Positions 33,601 through 44,400 of a DNA stretch of 64,000 bases are shown piece by piece. The DNA is from Platanthera guangdongensis. Its lineage: Eukaryota > Streptophyta > Magnoliopsida > Asparagales > Orchidaceae. Numbering within the stretch: position 1 is the first letter of the stretch; every line of letters begins with the position of its first letter. The stretch spans positions 84,442,564-84,506,563 of the forward strand of contig CM077166.1 of the NCBI GenBank assembly GCA_039583875.1. The letters are read 5' to 3'. The notes below the pieces were generated by a model. It ran no database searches. It was not told the DNA's origin and saw only the letters and a program-made list of their open reading frames with translations. A program made the translations under genes and the position numbers.

Positions 33601-36442
33601 ACCCCTTTGGGTAAGAATTGGCCCCTCCATGCCCCAAGCTCACTCTTGCCCTAACTAACCCCTAAAGGGCCATACTTTGGTCTCACCAAAACCTATTCAA
33701 ATCAAACCCAATTTGGCTGAGATTTTTATCATAGTCATACCATGACCCTAGGAGACAGACACCAAAAGTTTGGTGGGTCTAGAGATAATTAGACCCCTTA
33801 AATAATTCATACATGGTTTATTAAATTTCTACAAAAACTTAAGAAAAATGTTTTCCAAAAATTCTCATTTTTGGATATGTTATAAAGTTTGGTATTAATG
33901 TCTCATTCTCCGAATTTCAAGTCACTTGGAGGTCAGGATTGATGGGGACACCCTAAACAATCTCTGATTAAGCCTAGGTGTAGATCTCACCAAAATGAGT
34001 GTTGTGGTATGACCTGAACTCCAAATTGGTTAAACTAATTTTAAAATAAAATAGTTTCATAGGGCTACGACTTTCATGTAGACCACTTTTACTCTAGGGG
34101 AACCTAAGTATTTTTAAAAATTAATTTAAAACAGCCCAATAACTGTGACAGGAACTAAAATAAAATTAATTAATATATAATCGTTGTCATGAATCTTAAA
34201 GAATAATCGGATGGACCATGGCTTTCTTCTTCCTCCAGCCATGGCCTAGATCTGCTCGACCTGGAGGATACTCCAAGCCCAATTGCCGGCCCTCCAGCCA
34301 CCACCCCAACAAACCTCCGCCGCCAACACCTCTATTGAGGTGAGGGATATCGGCAGGAGGTTTTTTGGCCACCGGAGATGGCGGATTGCGGCGAACTCGA
34401 TATTTCATTTTTGCAGAAAAACTAGTGGAAATGTTTCACTGGATCATGCTCAATTGAGCCTGATTCACATCTCTAATGAATCCTTTGATCTAGCCCACAA
34501 AGGAGTTGAGGAGGATCTTAGTGTAGGGCTGGAATCAGGCCGATCGCCGTGCCACCATTGCCGAAATTTGTGATTTCTGGTGCTCTGCAACTGCACTACA
34601 AAGTAGCTCGATTCATTCAGGTAAGTGGTGGGAAAGACTCCTCACAGTCCACTGATGGTGTTTAAAGCCACAGTTGGGCAGGGGAAAGGCTAAGGCATCA
34701 ATGACCACTAATGGACATTGAAAGCTTATTTCAGCCGTGGCAGTTCTCCTCCCCTAGTCACTCCCATGGCCAGGAAAACCCTTAGCCTTCTCCTACCTGA
34801 CCAGAGGAGATGATTCCAACAAGAAGAGAGGGGCTCTTGTCCTTCCAAGACATGAATGGCCTTCTCTCTCATTTTCTCACTCCTCCATTAAAGATAAAAT
34901 GGACCTTTTCTTTCTCCTAGTAATAATGGCCGAAATTGGTGATTATTTCAACATATAGGCACCCCACTAACCCATATTATTCATGGAAATAAGGTTAGCC
35001 TAAGGGGGATTGGGCTTGTGCTTGAGTTAGCCCATTCGAGCTTGTTTGACCTATTTCAAGGATTGTGTTTAACTTGGTCAAATTGACCTTTTGGGTTGAC
35101 CCTAATGGGTTTTAGGTGACCCATTCATCGAATATTCTTATTCGATGAATCGTCGAGATTCGTCGACATAACTCAACGTCATATGCAAGCACAACACTTT
35201 AAGTTAAAATCGTCGAGTGGATTTCGACGAACGTTGAAGGGAGTTCGACGAATGGCTTGCTATATTATTTTCTCGAACGAAGTTCGACGAACGTTGAACG
35301 GATTTCGGGAAGTTCGACGAACGACATGCTGTATCATTTTGTCGAACGGAGTTCGACGAGTGTCGAACAGATTTCAAGAGTTCAGCGAACGGGGTGTAGT
35401 CGACTCTCTCGATGCTTCCAGAAATCTTTCTAAGTAAAATGGCGTTGAGTGCACTCAACGCACTCAACGCCAATCTGTCTATGGCATTGAGTGCACTCAA
35501 CGCCCCGAGCCAAGATATTTCTCCAAGTAAAATGACGTTGAGTGCACTCAACGCACTCAATGCCAATCAGTCCGTCGAGTTCAGTGCACTCAATGCACTC
35601 AGCGCCCCGAGCCAGGATATTTCTCTAAGTAAAATGGCATTGAGTGCACTCAACGCACTCAACGCCAATCAGTCCATGGCGTTCAGTGCACTCAACACAC
35701 TCAACGCCCCGAGCCAAGATATTTCTCTAAGTAAAATGGCATTGAGTGCACTCAACAGACTCAACGCTGATCAGTCCATGACATTGAGTGCATTCAACGC
35801 ACTCAATGCCACGAGTCATGATATTTCTCTAAGTAAAATGGCATTGAGTGAACTCAATGCACTCAACGCCAAATAGTCCATGGCACTGAGTGCACTCAAC
35901 GCACTTAAGGCCCCGTGTGCAGATATTTTCTAAGTAACTTCCTGAACTAAATTGATGCTTCCCGAACCTGAGCGAATTCTCTTGGCTCAAAACGCGTGCA
36001 AGGGCCAACCACAAAATGACATGTTACACCTTGGAGGTAACTTGACCCTTAGCTAGGGCACTTTGACCTTTTTAGGGATAGGGTTGAATTGGGTTAACTT
36101 AGCCTCTTTGGTTGACCATAATGTGTCCTTGGTGCCCCATTGACCTCCCCTAGGGTTAGGGGTGCCATGGTGTGGTCAAATTGGCTAAAGAAAGGTCCAT
36201 TGGCCCTAGATAGATCACTTTGACCATTTTAGGGTTACGGGTGTTGTGGCGGGGTCAAAGAGTCAAGGTGAGGCCCTAAACTCAAACCTTAGGTTAGGTA
36301 ATCTGAAAGTGTTATTTGTAGACCATGGTGATCTCACCTTCATTCCTAGGTTCACTTGCTTTCTTCGGCTTCCTAGGGTTTTGTCATAACCTAGTCATGA
36401 TAAAACCACTCCTAGGGGTCTAGTTGTTTGAGAGATGTTACA
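30604..36442 (-). repeat. 5.8-kb 5' LTR (LTR C) of a chromovirus
   Basis: Minus strand from TGTAACATCTC (36442) to GGTCTTACA (30604), 5,839 bases. Collinear with the 5.3-kb LTRs at 41405 and 51795 but clearly diverged. The main difference is a roughly 0.9-kb palindrome array at 35125-36030. It holds a run of about 20 C near 33475 and long AT-rich stretches. It interrupts a copia reverse transcriptase at 36443. The rest of its element is lost beyond 29414. Short open frames within it have no homology. Confidence 0.88.
35125..35930. repeat. Palindrome array in LTR C (GTCGAAC/GTTCGAC and TTGAGTGCACTCAA)
   Basis: Two sub-arrays. 35140-35400 has GTCGAACGGAGTTCGACGA and related inverted words. 35420-35930 has five units of about 95 bases with paired TTGAGTGCACTCAACGC words and a constant AGATATTTCT-AAGTAAAATG linker. 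The period is near a multiple of three, so a 154-codon repetitive frame (ALSALNALNAN) stays open; this is not a gene. The array is absent from the homologous LTRs at 41405 and 51795. Confidence 0.92.
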
Positions 36443-37783
36443 GGGGTACAAACAGGAAGAAGACATTAATTTTGATCAAACCTTTTCCCCTATAGCAAGG
36501 TTTGAGGCCATAAGATTGTTCCATGCATATGCTGCACACATGGGATTCACAGTCTACCATATTGATGTGAAGTCAGCCTTCCTGAATGGTGACTTAAAAG
36601 AGGAACTCTATGTTGAGCAGCCTCCAGGTTTTATAGTTCCTAACTCACCTGATTCTGTTTATAAACTTAGGAAAGCTCTGTATGGGCTACAGCAAGCTCC
36701 TAGAGCATGGTATGACACTTTGTCTAGCTTTCTCATTGAGAACAAATTCTCAAGAGTGAAGATAGATAAGACCCTATTGATAAGGGAATCTAAGGGCAAG
36801 ATCATCCTAGTTCAGATCTATATAGATGACATAATCTTTGGATCTACTGATGACAATATCTGCAGGAAGTTTTCCAAACTTATGCAGTGGAAGTTTGAGA
36901 TGAGCAGTTTGAGTGAACTTAAGTTCATCTTAGGTCTCCAAGTTAGACAGACTGATGATGGCTTGTCCATATCCCAGTTTAAGTTCCCCAGGGAGTTAAT
37001 AAAGAAATTTGGTAGAAAAATTCCTCCATCATGAGAACTCCCTTGGGATCAAGTATGCCCATATGCAAAGATGAGGCAGGGAAACCTGTTAATGAAACTT
37101 TGTATAGTGGGATAATTGGTTCCCTTCTCTATCTAACTACAAGTAGGCCAAACATCTTGTACGCTACATGTGTTTGTGCTAGGTATCAGGCTTGCCCCAA
37201 TGAATCTCATTATTCAGTTGTAAAGAGAATTTTGAGTTATCTTAAGGGCACACCAGATCTTGGCCTGTGGTACTCAAGGAATGAGCAATTTGAATTAACT
37301 GGCTATTCAGATGCAGACTTTGCAGGCTACAAAGATGACATGAAAAGCACTTCTGGCACCTGTCAATTCCTAGGTTGAAAATTAGTTTTTTGGAGCTGGA
37401 AGAAGCAAACTAGTGTTGCAATTTCAACTGTAGAGTTATCATACATCTTAGCTGGTAGCTGCTGTGCTCAGTTTCTGTGGATTCAGCATCAGCTCCGAGA
37501 CTACAACCATCATATAAGTAGAAGGCCTTTATTTTGTGATTCCACTAGTGTTATTTCAATTGCTAGGAATCCTGTCTCCCATAACAGGACTAAGCATATT
37601 GAAATCAGATATCATTTCATTAGGGAGCATGTGGAATGTGAAGATATCAACATTGAGTTTGTCCCAACCGACAAGCAAGTGGTTGACAGCTTTACTAAGC
37701 CACTAGATGAAGTAAGGTTTAACACCTTCAAGTTTGAGTTGGGTATGTTAAACATGGTATATCTTCAGTTTCTCCTCATTTAG
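36443..37783 (+). pseudogene. Sirevirus-like RT and RNase H remnant
   Basis: Opens directly at the LTR C terminus within the [68 protein letters not shown] (active site), LGLQVRQ, then RNase [31 protein letters not shown], ending FTKPLDEVRF and stop at 37781. A frameshift lies near 37020 and stops at about 37033 and 37376. Confidence 0.93.
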
Positions 37784-38241
37784 TTGAAAGTTATTTTCTA
37801 TCTTACAGATGGAACTATTCTTCAGTAAAATGAAGACTCTTTAAGTGATATACCTTCAGTGGCGTCATGGTCAACTTCTGTCCAGAATGGTATAAACTAG
37901 ATTGTCTACCAAGAAATATGATAGATGATGCATTGGTTGAGGGGGAGCATGTCCAACACTACTCTAGCACTCTCATGAAGAACCTTGCTGGCAATTTATT
38001 GATGTCAAAAAGGGGGAGGAAAAGATGATCAGATGTATGATCAGGAATAGTAGCAACAATTCAGGGGGAGCAGGTGTAGTTATGTTCAACCTGCAGGCAA
38101 GGAGGAGTGGTAACTATAGATCATTCTCCAAATATATACTTTTAAATATTTTTAAAACAAAATTTCTTATTGATGCATATTACAATGTATGTCATTGACT
38201 GAATTGCTTAAGTGTTTTGACTTCCTCAAATAGAGGGAGAT
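37784..38241 (+). other. Spacer with multiple polypurine tracts
   Basis: No ORF. GGGGGAG-type tracts occur near 37940, 38012, 38065 and finally 38230-38241, abutting the LTR. Several polypurine tracts before the 3' LTR are known for Sireviruses. Confidence 0.65.
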
Positions 38242-38439
38242 TTTTGGGTCCACTGACCACAATTTGCTAGATTTGAGGAAGTCAATCTTATCAATGATAT
38301 ACATAAAGTTGTATTTGATGTATACTTGAGTTCATGCATGTAGGGATGCCCTAGCAACAATGATGGGACAAGTAGCCTAAGTGGCTAGATCCGGTAAACA
38401 CTTACCTAAGATGTGGATAGACATGAAACTGTCCATGTC

Positions 38440-39300
38440 AACAGGCGTTGAGTGAAGGTCATTCACTCAATGCTAGATGACTTATAGCACTGAGTGGAGC
38501 ATATACAGTCAAAGCCAAGGTAGTGGCAAGATGAGAAAGTGGCTAAGGCCACATTTGTTCAGTGAAGTCAACTCACTCAATACCATACAACAAAAGGCTG
38601 TGAGATAGGCTAATACAGTAAAAGCCTAAGAAGAAATGGGCAGAAAACTGGCTAAGTCCACAGGAGTTGAGTGAGTATCACTCACTCAATGCCACACTCT
38701 ATATTCGTTGAGTATTGCCTTATAACTCAAAGCCACGGAAAATCTATACTGATATTTGGCTATGTCCAAATGCGTTGAGTGTTGCTTACTCACTCAACGA
38801 CAGATAAACAAAATAAAATATGTTTAGTAGTTTGGCGTTGAGTGGAGCTTACTCACTCAATGCCAAGGAGCAGAAAAAATCTAACTAAGGCAGTGAGCAT
38901 TGAGTGAGACATGCTCACTCAACGCTCTTAACACCAAGATTCAAAAAATCCAGCTAGAGCAAAAATCATTAAGTGAGGCTTGCTCACTCAATGCTCTCAA
39001 CGCTTAAGATGCTGAAGAAGCTGGAAATTGGTTAAGGTAGAAAGCGTTGAGTGAGGAGTACTAACTCAATGCTCTCAACTCCTAAAATAAAGATAGCATG
39101 GCTAAGGTACATGGAGTTGAGTGAGGCTTGCTCACTGAACGCTCTCAATGCCAAGCATGCATAAATGGCTGAAGAATATGCCAAGGCAAAAAGCATTGAG
39201 TGACGCTTGCTCACTAAAAGCTGTCAATGCCTAGATAGACAAAATTCTGTCTAAGTGTCTTGGCATTGAGTGAAGCTCATTCACTAAACGCTTATTCTAC
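38440..39300. repeat. GCGTTGAGTGA...TCACTCAACGC palindrome array
   Basis: About twelve units of (G)CGTTGAGTGA, 4-8 bases, TCACTCAA(T/C)GC, 60-75 bases apart with GCTAAGG-like linkers. The inverted words are the same as in LTR C (35420-35930) and the copia LTR at 57420-57690. The array lies in U3, about 200 bases before TATAAAA. Confidence 0.9.
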
Positions 39301-39513
39301 TGATGCTCGATTTTAGTTAAGTGTACAGGTGCTGACGTCAACAATATCTGCAAAATCAATAAAGTCAACTAATTTCAAAACAAGCACGGAGAAGCTACAT
39401 AACACGACAAACTTTGCCTAGAAGCTACTATACGTCTTCTTCCGTTAAAGCAATGTGTAGCTGGATGCTGCAAGTGGGCCCCACAGATTTCTTAGAGCCA
39501 TTGATCGGCGAAA

Positions 39514-39520
39514 TATAAAA
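39514..39520 (+). promoter_or_regulatory. TATA box of the second Sirevirus-like LTR
   Basis: TATAAAA within GAAATATAAAAGAAAG, downstream of the palindrome array, followed by a CT-rich leader. Confidence 0.7.
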
Positions 39521-40663
39521 GAAAGGGAGTGGCCAAGAGGAAAACAACTTTTAGGGCTTTATAGATTTCAAAAGTTACGACTGGACTTCATCTTCCTCGC
39601 CATTGCTGCCGAGAAAAAGCTTGAAGTCTTTCTACAAGAACCAAAAGTTCAGTTTGCTGGTGCCATCTTCACCTACACCCACAAGATCAGATGTCTATCT
39701 TCTGAGAGAGAAGCAGAAATACAGAACAAGTTTCTGCAGATAAAAGTTGCTTCTCAGTTCAGCAAGCTCAAATATGAAGATCTACTTCTGGATCTGGGAA
39801 GAAGAAAGGACAAAGTTGTTGATTCAGTCCTGGAAAGAAAGAGGAAGCAGAGCATTTTACTGCTAGTTACTTCTAGCTCAAGATCCTTGTGGCAGTGAAG
39901 AAAACATAGAGTTGAGATAACTCAGATCAAGGGGTTATCACAGAGAAATTTCCCTGTGATAAACATAAATCAATTTCACTAATGTAGGTTCTTTTTGGAT
40001 CTGAGTTGTAGGGCTCTCCGAGCCTAAGGTAGGGCAAAATTTGTCTGAGCTGTAGGATCCAGTTTAGATCTGAGGTAGGTGGTCAACTGATCACTGAGCT
40101 GTAGGACTTGGTTTCAAGTTTGAGGTAGGTGAGTCATTCTCACCGTGTTGTATGACACTTATGCCTGAGGTAAGATCTAGCAGCAGATCTGAGTGTAGGG
40201 CCTTTATGCCTGAGATTGTAGGTGAGTCATTCTCTCTGAGGTAGGATCCCTAGTGGATCTGAGGTAGGGCTGTCCTCCTAGCCTGAGTGTAGGGCCTTTG
40301 ACCTAAGCTAGGTGATCTGCTGATCACTGAGTTCTAGGCCATTATTGCTGAGGTATAAGTCTTTGAGGAGACTGAGAGATCTTGAGGGATATGAGGTGAA
40401 AGATCTTTGGAGCAGTGTCTTGGAGAAGATCTTTGACTAACAGGAAGTTGTCAATGTGGGAGGAGAGTGGATGTAACCAAAAGTTGTGCAACCACTATAA
40501 ATCTGTGTGTGCTTTTCTGTATTGTTTTCTGTGTAGCTACTTGAAAGCTAAATACTTCCACCACACTAAGTACTAAGGAAGATAAAATTAAAAGCTAATA
40601 ATATCAGTGAAAGAGCCTATTCACCCCCTAGGTTGTAAGTAATCTTTAAAATAAAGACTTTCA

Positions 40664-41049
40664 ACATTGGAATAGTCCGACACATTTTATTTAATCCAAC
40701 CTCCCTAACACGCAATCTTTCAGTTTTCGGGCTCCGTTTCCATTCGGATTATGCAATTTTGGTTGGACAAATTTTTACCTGCGGCAACAGCCAGGTCTCC
40801 ACGCTTCCACCTCTACGCAGGATCTCCAAAATGAGGAAGTGCTGGCGATTTCGCAGCGTGAGTGCGAAGTTATGTCGCAGTAATTACTGTATTCTTGGAA
40901 GTGTTTTCGAAGCCTTCACTGGCATATCCATTAGGAAGAAATTTAAGAAAGGAAAACACTGGGATAACCTTTAAACTCAGTTGAATATGCATGATCTGAG
41001 GTTGTGAAACAAACTCGAACAAATTCACCTGGTTTTCTAGTGGATGGAC
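40664..41049. other. Unidentified 386 bases between two copia LTRs
   Basis: It lies between the end of the second Sirevirus-like LTR and the end of the minus-strand copia LTR. No homology recognised on either strand. It could be older transposon sequence or true host flank. Confidence 0.3.
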
Positions 41050-41404
41050 TGTTGGGTTTTTGGGGTTGACAAAATAGTGGTGCACGCAACAGAAATAAGA
41101 ACAAGAAAACACAAACGAGTTTGGATCTAATAATATTCATGAATCAAGAAGTAAAAAATGGTGTAATAAAATCACCTTTGAGGGACTGAGTTTGAACTCA
41201 ACCTAGATGCTCTAGAAGAATCTAGCTGGTCACTCAGCGGCTAGCGTCTTGAGCGCAGAAAATATATTTGCGCCTCTATAGTAATCCACACGATCGGGAG
41301 AACCCATAGCAACTTGTTGCACAAGTTCTAGGTCTGGAGAGAACACTCAACATCTCCACAGACTGCTAGATTTGTTGTAGAAGAGGCGGCGACGTCACTC
41401 GCCG
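41050..41404 (-). repeat. Copia 3' LTR, distal part (split by a chromovirus)
   Basis: The minus-strand LTR ends CCAACA at 41050. It joins 57073-57869 across the inserted 41405-57072 chromovirus. The joined LTR is about 1.15 kb with TGTTGG...CCAACA ends. Confidence 0.8.
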
Positions 41405-44400
41405 TGTAAGACCCCCTCTTTTTTTTCCTTATCGACACCGGGGTCTTAGGCCCAGAACCGCCATTGTGCGGTGACTCCTTCACGCCATGAAGGGTCATCA
41501 CCACAAAGCGCCGATTCTGCCGGCCGATTTCGATCACAGAAAAGTAGCACAATAATGTAAATGCAAATTGCAGTCCACAGAGAATCACATGTCATAATAA
41601 ATATAACTCCACGAAGGGAGTGTCCATAGAATAAAACATCAGAGTAGCAAAATAAGGGCTTATGCCCGGTACATCATATCCTCACTACAAAATCACTCAA
41701 GCGGAAGCGAAAGCAGAAAACTACTCAAGGTTGAGACTCACGGTACCGGTAGTATGAACTCCGGAGCTAGACTGCCCCACCTCCACACCGGTCTCTGGGG
41801 CTGCTCCTCCATGCTGGACTCCACGATCCCCTAAATGATGTGGTTCGAAAACCGTTAGTCTAAAAGACTAAGTCCTATCATCCCCCGCCCCTTCCCCCAC
41901 GGCTCCTATGCACCGAGCGGAGAGGAAGAAAGGGGAGGACTTGAAGGTGGAGAATATCAAAAGTAGATGGCAGCGGTCCTATACTAGCAAATTCTATAGC
42001 ATGTAGAGACAATAAGTTGAAATATGAAAAGTAACCTTTACTTATGTGAAAACACATAAGCCAAGGGGTCTTCTGCAAGGCTCCCATCGTATAAAAAGTC
42101 CCATACCAATTTATACGTTGGGGTGTCGGTTATCAAACAGCAGTAAATATATATATCCAAAATTAACCTTAATTTATAAACTTGCCCACACAAGCTTATA
42201 GACCAAGGGGTCGTTTTGCAGGTCCTAAAGTATAAGCGTCCCATTCCACTTATACTTTAGGTGTCAAGGTTAAAGGAAATGATTATGCTATGACATGCAA
42301 GTGGGTATGATGGATCATGCAAGTGCAACACACACACCCGACTCTGTGCACACGGACCTTTAGTTCCCCCTTTCTGGAGCCGTAACCTCCCAGGATACCT
42401 CTGTAGTGGCAGACGGAAGTGGTAGGTTGGGCCTCGCCCACCTCTAAACCAGTAAAGCACTACCGATCAGACCTATCGTATGCCTCAACGCTTGGTGCAC
42501 GAAGCGGACTCCTGCGTACTCTTGCCGGCTGGCGCACCGGACTTCTGTTGGCGAAGTGTTAACCACACTTGCCGAGTCAACGTATTGGCGTCGGTGCATC
42601 GACCCTCCAATACCGAAGACCCACCACCTTAATTTTTCCTTCCTTTTATGCACATGCAAATTTAGCGTAATCAAACCCGAGCCGAAGCTCCCCGGACAAA
42701 CACGTCCGTCTCAAACAATCGAGTTGAAGCTCCCCGGACCCAATGTCCGTCTTTTAACCATCCGAGCCGAAGCTCCCAGCTAACTTCCGGTGCCAACAGT
42801 GTTTGTGAAATGTGAAACCCTAATTACTAAGTTACTCTTTTCAGCTTGTTAAAACAGTTTACGTTAACCCAGGACTGCCCCCGGTATTCCCTGTGAAGGG
42901 CTCTCAAGGGGCACTAGGAACTGTGTTGGGATTACGCCCAGCGTTCCATTTCGCAGGGTACTTATTTTTTTATTGGTTGATTCCCTTACCCTTTTCTTCT
43001 CATGTTCCGATAGGCTAATCCTAGGGTGATTTGACTCTAACTCTCCTTGGGTAGGACGATCTTTCGTCGGACCCAAACGCTTCTAAACCCTAGGCAAAAC
43101 CACACCCTACCCACTTATCTTCCATAGATGCAACCCATTCTACTTATCCTTCCAGCAAACCATCAAGGCCCATCACACTTGCTCCAATTCATATCCAAAA
43201 TGACTTCCTGCAGTTTTGCTATATGCAGACCACTTAAGCTACATGACCCGTAAAAAGGGAAGTACATGAAATACTCATCCAGTACCTCTATGATAATTAT
43301 CAGAGAGCTAAAAGGACATTTGTAACATAAATCCAGAAATTCATAATTTTCCTAATTTGTCTGATGATTTATTTATTTATTCTAGTATCCAAAAAGCCCA
43401 AGTTTGAACATGAAGTACCAATTTCAGACAGGATAATATTCCAATAAATTTATGTTAATTATAAAGTGCATAATCAACTCTAAAGCCTAAGCTTTCAAAG
43501 TTTTAAGCAAGGTTTAGGCCCTTAAATGAAATTTCAAAGATATCTCATAAAAGTCATTTTAAAAGATTTTTACAGCAATAATACCTCCAAAAATTCATAG
43601 AAAATTCAGAGATGATTATGATGGCCTACAAATACCCTAGAAAAAGTTTCATAATTTATTATTTAATAATAAGGATATACTTGATTTTCTCATGAAACTT
43701 CAAGTTTATGGATTAATGAACAAAGTATACTAATTAACCAACAAAAATTTCCACAAACATTCCCACATGATAAGATTGAGCTAGGAACACTATGTATCAA
43801 GTTTCATAATTTTTCAACAAGTATTGGGCTCTTGTAAGAATTATTTAGTAAGTAACCGAAGTAATGCACTTGTGAAGTAGCTGCCCTAACTAGGTGTCCA
43901 AAAATTCTATCAAAAATCATACATGATCATTAAGGTCTAAAACTAACTCTGCCAATGTTTCATGCCCTTTCAATGGGCAGTGAGATCACAATAGCCAAAT
44001 TATTAATTAGGGCAATCGTATTTGTTACAAATGAAGTGCTGCAAATATTAATCAAAACTTCCCAAATAAATTACCAGAGGCTCAAAATATCCTTATTCCC
44101 TCACTACCCAAATTTGGTTAAATTTCAAGATGTTTAGGTAACGTAAACTAACACTACAAGTTTTAGGTCCTAAGTTAGGGTTAGGGTTTTGTGGACCCTA
44201 CCCTTTTCAAAATTTGTTAATATTTTTAACAGAGGGTTTTATATACCCTAGGACCCTCCATGCAAAATTTGATATTCACCCAAGGTGTTTAGGGCTCATG
44301 CCCTTCACAAGGCACCAAGGTCCTTCCTTAGGGTTTGGCCTGGGAACTTAGGGCAAATCAATTCCACTCTACCCCACATTCCATGGGGAGGTGCTAAGTG

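Larger units (their letters stand above)
36443..40663 (+). mobile_element. 3' part of a second Sirevirus-like copia element
   Basis: Plus strand: RT-RNase H remnant, a spacer with repeated GGGGGAG tracts, polypurine tract (about 38230-38241) and a 3' LTR (38242-40663). Closely related in pol to the element at 4843-18022, but only about 460 bases separate pol and LTR, so the extra ORF is absent. It is truncated on the left by insertion of LTR C within RT. Confidence 0.9.
38242..40663 (+). repeat. 3' LTR of the second Sirevirus-like element
   Basis: It starts TTTTGGGTCCACTGACC (the usual TG is mutated to TT, judged by alignment to the TGTTGGG start of the other element) and ends GACTTTCA (2,422 bases). 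The order is palindrome array 38440-39300, TATAAAA at 39514-39520, a leader, then a GAGGTAGG/TGTAGGGC-rich R-U5 that mirrors the other element's CCTACACTCAG repeats, and TATTCACCCCCTAGG near the end. Confidence 0.85.

Noticed and set aside
35412..35876. 154-codon repetitive ORF (ALSALNALNAN units)
   Set aside because: Open only because the palindrome unit is close to a multiple of three bases; lies in LTR U3 and decays at the edge.
40759..41112. Small ORFs in the 386-base unassigned stretch
   Set aside because: No recognisable motif on either strand; too short to support a gene.
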